Origin: Streptococcus hyovaginalis DSM 12219
Lineage (GTDB): Bacteria > Bacillota > Bacilli > Lactobacillales > Streptococcaceae
Length of the DNA stretch: 64,000 nt
Assembly: GCF_000420785.1 (NCBI RefSeq)
Contig: NZ_ATVP01000005.1
Location: 112,460-176,459 of the forward strand
Reading direction: 5' to 3'
Both the position numbers and the translations under genes were made by a program. How positions within the stretch are numbered: position 1 is the stretch's first letter; each line of letters opens with the position of its first letter. The notes under the pieces were generated by a model. It did no database searches. It was not told the origin of the DNA and saw only the letters and a list, made by a program, of their open reading frames with translations. Shown in pieces: positions 1 through 9,915 of this stretch.

Positions 1-31
1 ATGGATGGCATGGTGTTCCTTTCTGAAGCCA

Positions 32-745
32 TTAGAGGGGTTTTTTGTTGGGGATGCCAGCTTTTCGAGGGTATTTTTTAGGGGTCTCTTTCTTCTTTTC
101 AACCACTGTGATATTGCGGCCGTCGCCATTTGGTAACTGGTAATTTTGGCTATCTACAATGGTTGCAAAGAGCAATGCTAGCGCTGTTTTAGCTGACTCT
201 AACTCTTGATCAGCTGCACTGGCTTTAAGGGCGATGAGGCGTCCGTTTAATGTCAAAAAGGGGATAGTTAATTCCGCAAGAACTTGCATCCGAGCAACAG
301 CTCTGGCTGTCACAACATCAAATTGCTGGCGGAAGGCTTTATCTTGTCCAAAATCTTCGGCACGTCCATGGAAAAAGTGCACACCCGAGAGTTGCAACTC
401 ATCAGCAAGAAGGGTCAGAAATTGGATGCGCTTATTTAGCGAGTCAATGATAGTAACTTCTAAATTAGGGAAAATAATTTTCATGGGAAGACTTGGAAAA
501 CCAGCGCCGGCCCCAATATCTAATAGCCGTATAGGTTCGTTAGAAAGGTAACCTTGTAGGATTGGAGCGATGGAATCATAGAAATGTTTTAAATAAACGT
601 CTTGTTTTTCAGTAATAGCCGTTAAATTAATTTTGTCATTCCACTCGACTAATAAGGCGAAGTAGCGTTCAAATTGTGCCTTTTGATGAGTGGAAAGTGT
701 GATGTGATGGCTTTCAAGTTCTTGGTAAAATTCTTCAGGTGTCAT
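32..745 (-). CDS. rsmG: 16S rRNA (guanine-N7)-methyltransferase RsmG
   Basis: RsmG (GidB) uses S-adenosylmethionine to methylate N7 of G527 in 16S rRNA; loss of this modification is known to give low-level streptomycin resistance. The 237-residue product has the family length. Visible are the N-terminal [10 protein letters not shown] segment and the SAM-binding [17 protein letters not shown] loop near residue 75. The C-terminus is basic ([20 protein letters not shown]), as usual for this RNA-binding enzyme. The ATG is preceded by an AAGGAG ribosome binding site. Downstream, a minus-strand ATG at about position 11 with an AAGGAAC in front could start another gene, but it runs off the window. 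Identification is secure. Confidence 0.96.
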   Translation of the reverse strand: MTPEEFYQELESHHITLSTHQKAQFERYFALLVEWNDKINLTAITEKQDVYLKHFYDSIAPILQGYLSNEPIRLLDIGAGAGFPSLPMKIIFPNLEVTIIDSLNKRIQFLTLLADELQLSGVHFFHGRAEDFGQDKAFRQQFDVVTARAVARMQVLAELTIPFLTLNGRLIALKASAADQELESAKTALALLFATIVDSQNYQLPNGDGRNITVVEKKKETPKKYPRKAGIPNKKPL

Positions 746-804
746 CTGGTCTCCTTAAGTGTTAAACTTCTCTTCATTTTACCATATTCATCTTGTCTTT
801 TCTT

Positions 805-831
805 TTGAAATTATCTCAAAACTGCTATAAT
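805..831 (+). promoter_or_regulatory. Promoter of htpX
   Basis: TTGAAA at 805-810 and an extended -10 (TGC then TATAAT at 826-831). The spacer is 15 bases, so the TGn extension probably matters. It lies between the divergent rsmG and htpX and supports the GTG start of htpX at 859. Confidence 0.55.
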
Positions 832-858
832 GAGATAAATGTTCAGGGAGGGCGCGAT

Positions 859-1773
859 GTGTTAAAAAAGCAAATAGCTAGTAATAAAAGAAGAACCATT
901 ATTTTGATCCTCTTGTTTTTTACCTTATTGAGTGCTCTTGGATCGGCTGCTGGGTATCTGGTACTAGGCAATATGACTTTTGGACTTGTTATGGCGGTGA
1001 TCATTGGCGTTATTTATGCAGCGACTATGATTTTTCAATCAACCAAGGTTGTGATGGCGATGAACAAGGCTAAAGAAATCGATCCGATAGAAGCTCCCGA
1101 TTACTACGCTTGTGTTGAAAATATGGCAATGGTAGCACAGTTACCTATGCCCAAGGTTTATGTGATCGAAGATGGGGCGCTCAATGCCTTTGCGACGGGA
1201 TCTAGTCCAGAAAATGCAGCTGTCGCCGCCACAACTGGACTTTTGAAAACGATGAACCGCACAGAATTGGAAGCCGTTATAGGACACGAAATAAGCCATA
1301 TTCGGAATTATGATATTCGCATCTCAACCATTGCTGTTGCTTTGGCTTCCGCAGTCACTATGATTTCCAGTATTGGAGGGCGTATGATGTTTTATGGGAG
1401 AGGCCGTCGCCGTAATAGCAATAGAGATGATGGCACAAGTGCCCTTCTTCTGATTTTCTCTATTTTAGCCATGTTTTTGGCACCTTTGGCAGCTAGTTTG
1501 GTACAACTTGCTATTTCACGGCAAAGGGAATTTTTAGCAGATGCTTCCTCAGTAGAGTTTACCCGAAATCCAGAAGGTATGATTCAAGCTTTACGGAAAT
1601 TACAAGGATCAAAACCAATGGCTCATGTGGTTGATGATGCTAGTGCTGCACTATATATTAGTGATCCTAGGAAGTCTACCGGTTTCAAACATTTGTTTTT
1701 GACACACCCACCTCTAGAAGAACGTATTAAACGTTTAGAGCTCCTTACGTACAAAGAAAAGACATTTTTTTAA
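859..1773 (+). CDS. htpX: Membrane zinc metalloprotease HtpX
   Basis: HtpX is a membrane-embedded M48-family metalloprotease that degrades misfolded membrane proteins. The zinc site is the HEISH motif in the segment [13 protein letters not shown], with the third ligand expected at the later [11 protein letters not shown] glutamate. Hydrophobic segments lie near residues 12-55 and about 160-200. An upstream ATG at 793 is in frame, but a GTG at 859 has AGGGAGG six bases before it, starts [12 protein letters not shown] like other streptococcal HtpX proteins and gives the usual length of about 304 residues, so it is preferred. In several streptococci lemA sits between rsmG and htpX; here only 113 bases separate them and lemA is absent. 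Confidence 0.93.
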   Translation: MLKKQIASNKRRTIILILLFFTLLSALGSAAGYLVLGNMTFGLVMAVIIGVIYAATMIFQSTKVVMAMNKAKEIDPIEAPDYYACVENMAMVAQLPMPKVYVIEDGALNAFATGSSPENAAVAATTGLLKTMNRTELEAVIGHEISHIRNYDIRISTIAVALASAVTMISSIGGRMMFYGRGRRRNSNRDDGTSALLLIFSILAMFLAPLAASLVQLAISRQREFLADASSVEFTRNPEGMIQALRKLQGSKPMAHVVDDASAALYISDPRKSTGFKHLFLTHPPLEERIKRLELLTYKEKTFF

Positions 1774-1796
1774 GAAAAGAAGAAAAGGAAAACATC

Positions 1797-2333
1797 ATGA
1801 AATTAAGCGATATTCGCAAAAATCCAGAAGGATTACCATTTGATAAACAATTGGCATTGAAAGATGCTCTGATTGCGCGTGAAAGTAGTATTTTAGACCT
1901 GCAAAATGTCACAGCAAAAGGGATAGTTTCCTATGATGATGGGCTTTATTTATTGCATTATCATTTATCCTATGAGCTGACCCTTCCATCGAGTCGTTCC
2001 ATGACTCCAGTTACTCTTCAAGAACACTATGATGTCTCAGAGGTCTTCATAGCCGCACAAGATGTTGCCACTAAAAAAGAAATGGTTGACGAGAATCTTG
2101 TTCTCATTCTAGAAGATGATGTGATTGATCTTTCGGAAAGTGTTTTGGATAACATTTTGTTAAATATTCCTTTGAAAGTATTGACGGAAGAAGAGGAAAA
2201 AACAGAAGCGATGCCAGAAGGTGACAGCTGGACTGTCTTGACAGAAGCGCAGTACCAACAACTCCGAGAAGAAGAAAAGCAGGTCAACAATCCATTTGCA
2301 TCACTGTCTGGTCTATTTGATGACTCGGAATAA
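1797..2333 (+). CDS. YceD-family (DUF177) protein
   Basis: 178 residues, acidic, without membrane segments. It resembles the YceD/DUF177 family, whose members often lie beside rpmF and have been linked to 23S rRNA or large-subunit metabolism in other organisms. Family hallmarks are the N-terminal LSDIRKNPEGLPFD start, the central strand-rich region ending in LPSSRSMTPVTLQEHYDVSE, and an acidic segment (LILEDDVIDLSESVLDNILLN) followed by an E-rich tail. rpmF is not adjacent. It starts 23 bases after htpX with an AGGAAAAC-type ribosome binding site and is probably co-transcribed with it. The biochemical function is not established from sequence. Confidence 0.8.
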   Translation: MKLSDIRKNPEGLPFDKQLALKDALIARESSILDLQNVTAKGIVSYDDGLYLLHYHLSYELTLPSSRSMTPVTLQEHYDVSEVFIAAQDVATKKEMVDENLVLILEDDVIDLSESVLDNILLNIPLKVLTEEEEKTEAMPEGDSWTVLTEAQYQQLREEEKQVNNPFASLSGLFDDSE

Positions 2334-2564
2334 AGAAAATATATTTTTGTCATATAACTTTAATTTGTAACTATAAAGCAAACGTGGTATTATAAACTGT
2401 CACGTTTAAAAAGTTAGTTGAGACCAGGGTTTGCTTTTTAAGAATGCGATAAGATTCGTCCCTTTTGGGAAAACGAACTGATCACAAAAGATTGAATGAG
2501 TAACATAAACACTTCTCATCTAGCATTAAAACAATACTAATATTATGGATATTAAAGGTGGAAA
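2334..2564 (+). promoter_or_regulatory. covR upstream region with ATTARA boxes
   Basis: A 231-base region ahead of covR. ATTAAA occurs at 2525-2530 and 2551-2556, with an inverted copy (TTTAAT) at 2359-2364; ATTARA is the known CovR recognition core. A short hairpin (AAACGTG/CACGTTT) around 2382-2407 and another (TTCGTCCC/GGGAAAACGAA) around 2455-2477 could structure the leader. I did not find a convincing -35/-10 pair, so the promoter itself is not placed. Autoregulation by CovR is inferred from the boxes. Confidence 0.45.
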
Positions 2565-3254
2565 ATGACGAAACATATTTTGATTATAGAAGATGAAAAA
2601 AATCTTTCACGATTTGTTTCTTTAGAATTACAACATGAAGGATACTCTGTTACCGTTGAACATAGTGGCCGTGCTGGTCTTGAGTCAGCTTTGGAAAAAG
2701 ATTATGATTTGATTTTGCTGGATTTGATGTTGCCTGAAATGGACGGTTTTGAAATTACACGACGTTTACAGCAGGAAAAATCAACCTATATTATCATGAT
2801 GACTGCTCGTGATTCTGTGATGGATATTGTGTCTGGCTTAGATCGTGGTGCAGATGATTATATTATCAAGCCTTTTGCGATTGAAGAGTTACTTGCGCGT
2901 GTTCGGGCAGCCTTTCGTCGTCAAGAAATCGAGGATAGTAAACGGGCTAAAACTGGCGGAGCTAGCTACCGCGACCTGAAATTGGATCCTCAAAATCGCT
3001 CAGTTGTTCGTGGTGAGGAAACCATTCCTTTGACGAAAAGAGAATTCGATTTGTTGTCGGCATTGATGTCTAATATGAATCGCGTTATGACTCGTGAAGA
3101 GTTGCTAAACCATGTTTGGAAATATGATGAAGCTGTCGAAACCAATGTGGTTGATGTCTATGTTCGCTACTTGCGTGGCAAGATAGATGTCAGTGGTAAA
3201 GAGTCGTACATTCAAACAGTGCGTGGTATGGGATATGTCATTCGTGAAAAATAA
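2565..3254 (+). CDS. covR: Response regulator CovR (CsrR)
   Basis: CovR is the OmpR/PhoB-type regulator that represses many virulence genes (capsule, toxins, proteases) in pyogenic streptococci and is controlled by CovS. The receiver domain (residues 1-115) has the acidic pair E9-D10, the phosphoacceptor D53 in LILLDLMLPEMDG, and K in YIIKPF. T65 (FEITRR), the known site phosphorylated by the Ser/Thr kinase Stk, is conserved. The winged-helix domain (about 130-229) carries VVDVYVRYLRGKID and the YIQTVRGMGYVIRE end. Length 229 is as expected. GTGG lies ahead of the ATG. It overlaps covS by 11 bases, so the two are translationally coupled. Confidence 0.98.
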   Translation: MTKHILIIEDEKNLSRFVSLELQHEGYSVTVEHSGRAGLESALEKDYDLILLDLMLPEMDGFEITRRLQQEKSTYIIMMTARDSVMDIVSGLDRGADDYIIKPFAIEELLARVRAAFRRQEIEDSKRAKTGGASYRDLKLDPQNRSVVRGEETIPLTKREFDLLSALMSNMNRVMTREELLNHVWKYDEAVETNVVDVYVRYLRGKIDVSGKESYIQTVRGMGYVIREK

Positions 3255-4746
3255 TGAGTTTTATCAAAAACTTCATAAATTACCACTTAGAAAAAAAATG
3301 GTCCTCGTTACAACAGGGCTCTTTTTTCTCATTTTTACGACTTTTACAGGTCTGGTTTTATTATTTTCGAATGATTTGTTGCTAAGACGCGAGGAAAAAA
3401 CCGTCAGAGAAACGACTGATCTGGTTCAAAGGCATTTGTCTGAAATAGACGAGCCATTAACGAGGGATAACCTAATTACGTATCTGCAAACCATGCACAC
3501 TGTGGAAAATATCAGCTCGGACACCATTTTGACAGAAGGGATGGCTATTGTCGGAAATCACTCGGTGTCTCACTTGTTATATTCCAACCAGACGGCATAT
3601 CTGTATAATATTCATAAAGATTTGTTATTTACAACAGGGACAGAAACTAAGCCTTTAGTTCTGGGACACTTGAATACTCTACAGTCTGACCGGATAGATA
3701 ACGAGCGAGGTTTTAGCATTAATGTTCCGATTTATAATCAGACGGGTAAGAAAATCATTGGTTATGCTAAACTTTTTCATAACTTAGAGTTCTACTATAC
3801 GCTGAAGAACCGCTTGCTCATCTTGTTGCTATTTTTAGAGATAGGGACCATCATCTTAGTTTTGATTATTATGCGCCATAGTATTGACACCTTTTTAAGT
3901 CCAATCTATAGTTTGAGAAAGGTGATGCGACATATTGAGGCAGATCCTACAGATCTTGATGTGCGCCTGCAGATTAGTAGTGGTGATGAGATTGAAGAAC
4001 TCTCGCATATTTTTAATGCGATGTTGGAACGCATTGCAGAACAAAACCACTTACAGCAACAGTTTATCAGTAACGTTAGTCATGAACTGAGGACACCTGT
4101 AGCGGTTATCAAGGGCCATCTAGATTTACTGAGCCGATGGGGCAAAAATGATCCTGACATTTTAGAAGAAAGTTTAGAAGCTAGTCGCCATGAGGCGCAA
4201 CGAATGAATGTGATGATCAGTGAGATGCTAGATTTGGTGCGTCTTCAAGGTGATTTGTCGGAAAAACACCAAGAAACGACCTATCTGGTTGTTCCTATGC
4301 AGGCTGCTGTCTATAATTTTGAAGTGCTGCGGCCTGATTTTGCGTTTTCGCTGACGGTTAAAACCACGGATCTTCATGCTAAAATGTCTAAAAGTCACTT
4401 TGAACAAGTTTTAACCATTTTGCTTGATAATGCGGTTAAATATTCACCCCAAAAGAGTCTAATTGAATTGTATTTAGACCATTTTGAGGATTATGCGCGT
4501 GTTACTGTACGTGATCATGGTGAAGGGATTGCTGAGGAAGATCTCCAAAATATTTTTGAACGCTTTTACCGTACCGATAAATCGCGTAATCGTGAAGGGA
4601 CAAAAGCGGGACTGGGAATTGGTTTGTCGATTCTTAAGCAAATTTGTGATGCTTATAACTGTCGTTTAAATGTTTATAGTGAAGTTAATAGTGGCACTGC
4701 TTTTGTTATCGATATCCCCTTGGTGATGGAAACAAAAGATATGTAG
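3244..4746 (+). CDS. covS: Sensor histidine kinase CovS (CsrS)
   Basis: CovS is the membrane kinase/phosphatase for CovR that responds to Mg2+, LL-37 and stress. The open frame extends upstream to an ATG at 3187. The GTG at 3244 gives 500 residues and puts the phosphorylated histidine (SHELRTP) exactly at H280, the number known for S. pyogenes CovS, so this start is chosen. Predicted layout: TM1 about 18-42, an extracellular sensor domain to about 188, TM2 about 190-210, HAMP, DHp with H280, then the ATPase domain with N-box (LLDNAVKYSP), G1 (DHGEGI), F-box (FERFYRTDKSR) and G2 (GLGIGLSI). All catalytic motifs are intact, so the kinase should be functional. Confidence 0.96.
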   Translation: MKNNEFYQKLHKLPLRKKMVLVTTGLFFLIFTTFTGLVLLFSNDLLLRREEKTVRETTDLVQRHLSEIDEPLTRDNLITYLQTMHTVENISSDTILTEGMAIVGNHSVSHLLYSNQTAYLYNIHKDLLFTTGTETKPLVLGHLNTLQSDRIDNERGFSINVPIYNQTGKKIIGYAKLFHNLEFYYTLKNRLLILLLFLEIGTIILVLIIMRHSIDTFLSPIYSLRKVMRHIEADPTDLDVRLQISSGDEIEELSHIFNAMLERIAEQNHLQQQFISNVSHELRTPVAVIKGHLDLLSRWGKNDPDILEESLEASRHEAQRMNVMISEMLDLVRLQGDLSEKHQETTYLVVPMQAAVYNFEVLRPDFAFSLTVKTTDLHAKMSKSHFEQVLTILLDNAVKYSPQKSLIELYLDHFEDYARVTVRDHGEGIAEEDLQNIFERFYRTDKSRNREGTKAGLGIGLSILKQICDAYNCRLNVYSEVNSGTAFVIDIPLVMETKDM

Positions 4747-4898
4747 GGCCCCCAGAAGTCTAGCATCACTAACATGTACTTCTTTGGTTTAGGGCTGATG
4801 CTTAGTTGACGATATGGGCTTATTCATAAGAGGTTCAGAGGAAGTGGTTAGGTGACTTGAATGGCGCTGTCATCTTACCATTGATTGGCTGTGAATGT

Positions 4899-4927
4899 TT
4901 GGTATCTCAGGTATTCTATGATATAAT
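4899..4927 (+). promoter_or_regulatory. Promoter of nrdR-dnaB-dnaI
   Basis: TTGGTA at 4899-4904, a 17-base spacer and TATAAT at 4922-4927 with a TGA in front. The start site would be near 4934, leaving a leader of about 75 bases before nrdR. The rest of 4747-5008 shows only a weak hairpin (AGAAGT 4754-4759 / ACTTCT 4778-4783) that might end the covRS message. Confidence 0.65.
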
Positions 4928-5008
4928 GAACTATTAATAAACAGGGATATAGAGGCTTGTTATCCATTTGTAAAGATAAAAGGAATTCATCTAGGGAGGA
5001 GTGATTGT

Positions 5009-5488
5009 TTGCGTTGTCCGAAATGTCATACGACAAAATCTAGTGTTGTCGATAGCCGTCAAGCTGAGGAAGGTACTACTATTAGAAGACGCCGAGAATG
5101 TGAAAATTGCCACAATCGGTTCACGACTTTTGAGAGGATTGAAGAAGTACCGCTTTTAGTCGTTAAAAAAGATGGGACGCGGGAAGCCTTCTCGCGGGAT
5201 AAGATTTTACACGGTATCATCATGAGTGCTCAAAAGCGCCCTGTTTCCAGCGAAGATATTGAAAATGTCATTAGCCGTATTGAGCAAGCTATTCGTAGCA
5301 ATTATGAAAATGAGGTCCCTAGTCATGTGATTGGTAATATGGTGATGGATGAGTTGGCAGAGTTGGATGAAATCACTTATGTTCGTTTTGCATCTGTTTA
5401 CCGCAGCTTTAAAGATGTCGATGAAATCGAGGAGCTCTTGCAACAGATCACCAATCGTGTTCGTGGTAAAAAGGTTAATAAAAAATGA
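5009..5488 (+). CDS. nrdR: Transcriptional repressor NrdR
   Basis: NrdR is the zinc-ribbon/ATP-cone repressor of ribonucleotide reductase genes, sensing dATP/ATP. Residues 3-34 form the zinc ribbon with cysteine pairs CPKC and CENC; the ATP-cone follows ([19 protein letters not shown]). The usual MRCPKC start is encoded by TTG at 5009, preceded by AGGGAGGA eight bases upstream, so a TTG start is accepted. The 159-residue length is typical. The stop overlaps the dnaB ATG by four bases (ATGA), consistent with the conserved streptococcal nrdR-dnaB-dnaI operon. Confidence 0.96.
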   Translation: MRCPKCHTTKSSVVDSRQAEEGTTIRRRRECENCHNRFTTFERIEEVPLLVVKKDGTREAFSRDKILHGIIMSAQKRPVSSEDIENVISRIEQAIRSNYENEVPSHVIGNMVMDELAELDEITYVRFASVYRSFKDVDEIEELLQQITNRVRGKKVNKK

Positions 5489-6660
5489 AGCCTATTGATG
5501 ACTTTTCATTTATAAAAGCTAATCGGATTGATCTCTCATCACAATCGTTAATGACCTACTATTATCCCATCATTGGACAAGAGGCTTTTGTTGCCTACCA
5601 TTATTTGGTAACTTTCTGGGATGATGGTCGCCAAAAGCATAAGTTTTCTGAAATCTTAAACCATACGCTTTTGGGGATGTTATCTTTTGAAAAAGCTCTA
5701 GCAACATTGACAGCTATGGATTTAGTGGTCTTTTTCAAACAGAGAGAATCTTACCTGATTCAACTTAAGAGCCCTTTGTCTGGTCAAGAGTTTCTCAAGG
5801 TACCCCATTATCGCCAGATGCTAGTGCAAAAGATAGGGGAAGTTGCTGTCAAGGAGCTAGAGGTAGCTATTCCGGAAAATAGCCACGACATCTCCAAACG
5901 TTTTTCAGATGTTTTTGATGATCAAGGAGAAGTCACCTTGTCCATGGGCGTATCTGATGCTAAATCCTCTTTTGATATTGAAGCTTTCAAAAATTTGATG
6001 GTACGTGATGGTCTGTCTTTCTCCAATGAAAAAACAGATGTGATTGGCTTATATCGTTTGTCAGAAACTTATCAAATGACCTGGTATGATACCTATTTGT
6101 TAGCCAAAGAAACAGCCTATAAGTTAACCATTTCCTTAAGTAGAATGCGCGCGAAAAAAGAGCAGGGGCAAGTCTCTCAGCAGACGGGAAATGAGTTGAC
6201 CCCTCAAGAAAAAATACTTGTAACCGAAGCGCAAGCCGATCGTACAGAGGTCTTTTTAGCTAAGATCAAAAAAGCGCGTAAAGCTACCATCACAGCGGAT
6301 GAGCGGCGATTAGTGTCAGAACTTGCTGAGATAGGATTTTTGGATGAAGTGATCAATGTGATTCTTCTTTATACCATCACCAAAAACAAGTCAGCCAATA
6401 TTAATAAGTTATACGCTCAGAAATTGGCTAACGATTTATCTTACCATGGCATAAAAACAGCCGAGGCAGCGGTCATCAAGTTGCGCCAGCCTTCAAGCTA
6501 TGCCAAAAACCAGAAGGGCAAAACCAAGGTGTCTAGTCCTCAGAAAAGCAATGTTCCGGAGTGGAGTAATCAGGATTATCAAAATCAGACATCTGAAGAG
6601 GAACAAAAACGATTAGAAGAAGCAAAGCGTAAAGCCATGGAGCGTCTTAGAAAGGACTGA
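5485..6660 (+). CDS. dnaB: Replication initiation/membrane attachment protein DnaB
   Basis: This is the Gram-positive DnaB (not the E. coli helicase), which with DnaD and DnaI loads the replicative helicase at oriC and restart sites. The 391 residues match streptococcal homologues: an N-terminal winged-helix region ([20 protein letters not shown]), a DnaD-like C-terminal helical domain ([36 protein letters not shown]), and a charged, Q/K-rich tail ([18 protein letters not shown]). It is coupled to nrdR by a 4-base overlap and followed two bases later by dnaI, which fits the helicase-loading role. Confidence 0.94.
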   Translation: MKPIDDFSFIKANRIDLSSQSLMTYYYPIIGQEAFVAYHYLVTFWDDGRQKHKFSEILNHTLLGMLSFEKALATLTAMDLVVFFKQRESYLIQLKSPLSGQEFLKVPHYRQMLVQKIGEVAVKELEVAIPENSHDISKRFSDVFDDQGEVTLSMGVSDAKSSFDIEAFKNLMVRDGLSFSNEKTDVIGLYRLSETYQMTWYDTYLLAKETAYKLTISLSRMRAKKEQGQVSQQTGNELTPQEKILVTEAQADRTEVFLAKIKKARKATITADERRLVSELAEIGFLDEVINVILLYTITKNKSANINKLYAQKLANDLSYHGIKTAEAAVIKLRQPSSYAKNQKGKTKVSSPQKSNVPEWSNQDYQNQTSEEEQKRLEEAKRKAMERLRKD

Positions 6661-6662
6661 TT

Positions 6663-7565
6663 ATGGAAAAGGTAGGACAAACTTTAAACAGGTCGGGACA
6701 TTCTAGACATTTTGATGCCAACCAGGTAACCCAATTGATCTTGTCAGATCCAGATGTGGTGACCTTTATCAACCAGCATGGTTTAACCCAAGATGAGATC
6801 AAACGTAGCTTACCTAAGTTCAATCAATTTATCAATGAGCAGCGCAAGTTTCGAGATGGAGAAGAAGCCTATATTGCTAAAGGCTATGAACCGATTCTGA
6901 TCATGAACGAAGGCTACGCAGATGTGAGCTATTTGGAGACGAGAGAATTAAAAGAAGCTCAGGAGCAAAAAGCGATTGAGAATCGGATTAACTTGGTCAG
7001 CTTGCCAAAGTCCTATAAATCTATTTCATTTGATGATGTCTTGTTGGATGATGTGAAGCGCCTAGATGTTTATGAGAGCTTGGTTGATTTTATTAGCCAA
7101 TATCCTAGTCCTGAGCAAAAAGGTCTTTATCTCTATGGCGATATGGGGGTTGGGAAATCCTTTTTCATGGCAGCTTTAGCGCATGAACTTTCGGAGAAGA
7201 AAAATGTTAAGACAACTCTTCTTCACTACCCAAGCTTTACCATTGATATCAAAAATGCCATAAAAACCGATTCTGTCAAAGATGAGATTGATGCTGTTAG
7301 AACTAGCGAAGTTTTGATTCTTGACGATATTGGTGCGGAGCAAAATTCATCTTGGATACGCGATGATGTCTTACAAGTTATTCTGCAATACCGAATGCAA
7401 GAAAACTTACCAACTTTCTTTACGTCCAACTACAGCTTTGCCGATTTAGAACGTAAGTTGGCCAATGGCCGAAATGGTGACGAGACTTGGCAGGCCAAGC
7501 GTATTATGGAACGTGTGCGTTTCTTGGCTAAAGAGACTCACTTGCAAGGTGAGAACAGAAGGTAA
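6663..7565 (+). CDS. dnaI: Primosomal protein DnaI (helicase loader)
   Basis: DnaI is the AAA+ ATPase that loads the replicative helicase. The N-terminal half (about 1-130) is the helicase-interaction domain. The AAA+ domain shows Walker A (YGDMGVGKSFF), Walker B (VLILDDIGAEQ), sensor I (TFFTSNYSF) and a C-terminal arginine-rich segment (IMERVRFLAKE). Length 300 is normal. The gene starts two bases after dnaB, completing the nrdR-dnaB-dnaI operon. A 60-base gap with its own GGGAGG separates it from der. Confidence 0.96.
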   Translation: MEKVGQTLNRSGHSRHFDANQVTQLILSDPDVVTFINQHGLTQDEIKRSLPKFNQFINEQRKFRDGEEAYIAKGYEPILIMNEGYADVSYLETRELKEAQEQKAIENRINLVSLPKSYKSISFDDVLLDDVKRLDVYESLVDFISQYPSPEQKGLYLYGDMGVGKSFFMAALAHELSEKKNVKTTLLHYPSFTIDIKNAIKTDSVKDEIDAVRTSEVLILDDIGAEQNSSWIRDDVLQVILQYRMQENLPTFFTSNYSFADLERKLANGRNGDETWQAKRIMERVRFLAKETHLQGENRR

Positions 7566-7625
7566 TTGCCAGGATCATCTTTTGTGATGTTAAAAGAATT
7601 ATAGAAAATAAGATAGGGAGGTATT

Positions 7626-8936
7626 ATGTCCTTACCAACTGTTGCCATAGTCGGTCGTCCGAATGTTGGCAAATCAACTTTATTTAACCGTGTTGCAGGA
7701 GAACGTATTTCCATCGTTGAAGATGTTGAAGGCGTGACGCGTGACCGTATTTACACAAGTGCAGAGTGGCTTAATCGTCAATTTTCGCTGATTGATACCG
7801 GTGGTATTGACGATGTGGATGCGCCATTCATGGAGCAAATTAAGCACCAGGCAGATATCGCTATGACTGAAGCAGATGTTATTGTTTTTGTGGTATCTGC
7901 TAAAGAAGGCGTGACTGATGCGGATGAATATGTGGCACGCATTTTGTACAAAACTAATAAACCCGTTATTTTAGCAGTCAATAAGGTTGACAATCCTGAG
8001 ATGCGTGCTGAAATTTATGATTTCTATACGCTTGGATTAGGCGATCCTTACCCAGTATCGTCTGTTCATGGTATTGGAACGGGTGATGTTTTAGATGCTA
8101 TCGTGGAAAATCTTCCTTCTGAACATGAAGAAGAAAATCCTGATATTATCAAATTTAGTTTAATTGGGCGTCCTAATGTCGGAAAATCTAGTCTTATCAA
8201 TGCCATTTTAGGTGAAGAACGTGTGATTGCTAGTCCAGTTGCTGGAACGACCCGTGACGCTATCGATACTAACTTTACGGATAGCGAAGGTCAAGAGTAT
8301 ACCATGATTGATACCGCTGGTATGCGTAAGTCTGGAAAGATCTACGAAAATACGGAGAAATATTCTGTCATGCGCTCCATGCGTGCTATCGATCGTTCAG
8401 ATGTTGTTCTCATGGTCATCAACGCTGAAGAAGGTATTCGTGACTATGACAAACGCATTGCTGGTTTTGCCCATGAAGCTGGAAAAGGGATGATTATTGT
8501 CGTTAACAAATGGGACACGATTAAGAAAGATAATCATACGGTCAATCAGTGGGAAGCGGATATTCGTGACCAATTCCAGTTTTTGGCCTATGCCCCGATT
8601 ATCTTTGTATCGGCTGAGACCAAACAACGTCTTAACAAATTGCCGGAAATAATCAAGCGTATTAGTGAGAGTCAAAATCGCCGTATTCCATCAGCTGTGC
8701 TTAATGATGTTATTATGGACGCAATTGCTATCAATCCAACACCGACTGATAAAGGGAAGCGCCTCAAGATTTTCTATGGGACACAAGTGGCAGTCAAGCC
8801 ACCAACTTTCGTGATTTTTGTTAATGAAGAAGAGTTGATGCATTTTTCTTATATGCGTTTCTTGGAAAATCAAATTCGGGCAGCGTTTGGTTTTGAAGGG
8901 ACACCGATCCATCTTATCGCTCGTAAACGTAGTTAG
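7626..8936 (+). CDS. der: Ribosome-biogenesis GTPase Der (EngA)
   Basis: Der is the tandem-GTPase needed for 50S subunit maturation. Two complete G domains are visible: [19 protein letters not shown] near residues 8-120 and [19 protein letters not shown] near 180-300, followed by the KH-like domain ([20 protein letters not shown]). Length 436 is typical. The start ATG has GGGAGG seven bases upstream. A strong stem-loop terminator directly follows the gene. Confidence 0.98.
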   Translation: MSLPTVAIVGRPNVGKSTLFNRVAGERISIVEDVEGVTRDRIYTSAEWLNRQFSLIDTGGIDDVDAPFMEQIKHQADIAMTEADVIVFVVSAKEGVTDADEYVARILYKTNKPVILAVNKVDNPEMRAEIYDFYTLGLGDPYPVSSVHGIGTGDVLDAIVENLPSEHEEENPDIIKFSLIGRPNVGKSSLINAILGEERVIASPVAGTTRDAIDTNFTDSEGQEYTMIDTAGMRKSGKIYENTEKYSVMRSMRAIDRSDVVLMVINAEEGIRDYDKRIAGFAHEAGKGMIIVVNKWDTIKKDNHTVNQWEADIRDQFQFLAYAPIIFVSAETKQRLNKLPEIIKRISESQNRRIPSAVLNDVIMDAIAINPTPTDKGKRLKIFYGTQVAVKPPTFVIFVNEEELMHFSYMRFLENQIRAAFGFEGTPIHLIARKRS

Positions 8937-8948
8937 TAAATAGAAAGA

Positions 8949-8968
8949 AGCGACTGAGGTCGCTTTTT
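8949..8968 (+). terminator. Terminator after der
   Basis: Stem AGCGAC/GTCGCT (8949-8954, 8959-8964), 4-base loop, then a run of T. It ends only about ten bases before the next ATG, so it leaves almost no room for a separate promoter for the following gene, which may depend on read-through. Confidence 0.75.
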
Positions 8969-8977
8969 AGGTATTTT

Positions 8978-9505
8978 ATGAAAAAAGTAAAAGGTTTGGG
9001 GATACTTTTCCTCCTCATTGTTGGTGTTACTATTGGCTACCATTTTGTTGCAACATCCCCTAGTACGCCAAAAACCAGTTCAACTTACGATGTTAGTGGT
9101 CCTCAGTATTTTCAAGAAGAGGAGAGCCTAGTTCTGAGCCGAATGATAGCTAAAAAACAAGGCCTTTATTTTTATGGTTTCCCCGAATGTCCTTGGTGTC
9201 AGGAGTCAGTCCCACTATTGACTAAGGTTTTAGAAGATCAGCAAACAAGGGCTTATACGGTCAATATCCACAGTGATAATTACCAGAAGGATGATGCAAG
9301 AGTATTAGAACATTTTTACCAAAGTCATTTGGGTAAAAAGTCTGTCTCTGTGCCCTTTTTGGTTGCCATTAATAGCCGTGGCCAAGTGAAAACACATGTT
9401 GGGACAGTAGAAGGACATAATGCCAAAGAAAGTAAACTGACCCCCAAACAGCAGGAGGAACTAGCAGAGGTTTTAGCTTCCCTAGTTTCTTGGACCAAAT
9501 CTTAA
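8978..9505 (+). CDS. Membrane-anchored thioredoxin-fold protein
   Basis: 175 residues. An N-terminal hydrophobic segment (residues 6-24, LGILFLLIVGVTIGYHFVA) anchors or exports the protein. The rest looks like a thioredoxin-fold domain with a CPWC active site in YFYGFPECPWCQESVPLLTKVL and a cis-proline-like VPFLVAI segment. Similar proteins are annotated as bacteriocin transport accessory (PedC/BrcD-like), but no bacteriocin gene is nearby. A thiol-disulfide role outside the membrane is inferred. The start has only a weak ribosome binding site (TTAGG) because the der terminator sits immediately upstream. Confidence 0.75.
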   Translation: MKKVKGLGILFLLIVGVTIGYHFVATSPSTPKTSSTYDVSGPQYFQEEESLVLSRMIAKKQGLYFYGFPECPWCQESVPLLTKVLEDQQTRAYTVNIHSDNYQKDDARVLEHFYQSHLGKKSVSVPFLVAINSRGQVKTHVGTVEGHNAKESKLTPKQQEELAEVLASLVSWTKS

Positions 9506-9703
9506 GCATTAAACAGGTGTGCATAGCTGTTGCCGATCCGTCTCGTGTGTAAGTGTTTTCTTTGAGAGGAAGTTGTTTTAGTCAGAGTTTTTTCGGACCT
9601 CGATTTGAACGACGAGTCTAATGATTTTAGTCGTCTTGACGCTCTGGTGGTTACAGGCTTGGTGGGTCTCTTGTCAGAACTGTACGATTGATGATTTAAA
9701 ACT

Positions 9704-9750
9704 AACTGAGATTTAGCGTTTTGGCTGATGCATCTCTCAGTTTTTTGTTT
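9704..9750 (+). terminator. Intrinsic terminator in the gene-poor region
   Basis: Stem AACTGAGA (9704-9711) / TCTCAGTT (9735-9742), 23-base loop with a small inner stem, then a T-rich tract to 9755. It may end a transcript reading through from the thioredoxin-fold gene or a small RNA from 9510-9750. Confidence 0.6.
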
Positions 9751-9915
9751 TTTTTAGGGGCCTACAGTATTTGATGCAATAAACAGTCAGGAAAGCAGCT
9801 TGTGATACTGCTCGGAAGTTTTGCACTAAAAAGCTGGGAAATTTTTTGATACTGTTACTTGAAAGCTCAAAAGCTATCCAAAGATGACCTACTTGGTAAA
9901 AGATTGTGACGTCAG

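Noticed and set aside
3187..3243. covS starting at the upstream ATG (519 residues)
   Set aside because: With the GTG at 3244 the kinase has 500 residues and its histidine is H280, as known for CovS; the upstream start has no ribosome binding site.
8978..9505. Bacteriocin accessory gene in a bacteriocin cluster
   Set aside because: The fold fits, but there is no bacteriocin precursor, immunity or transporter gene around it.
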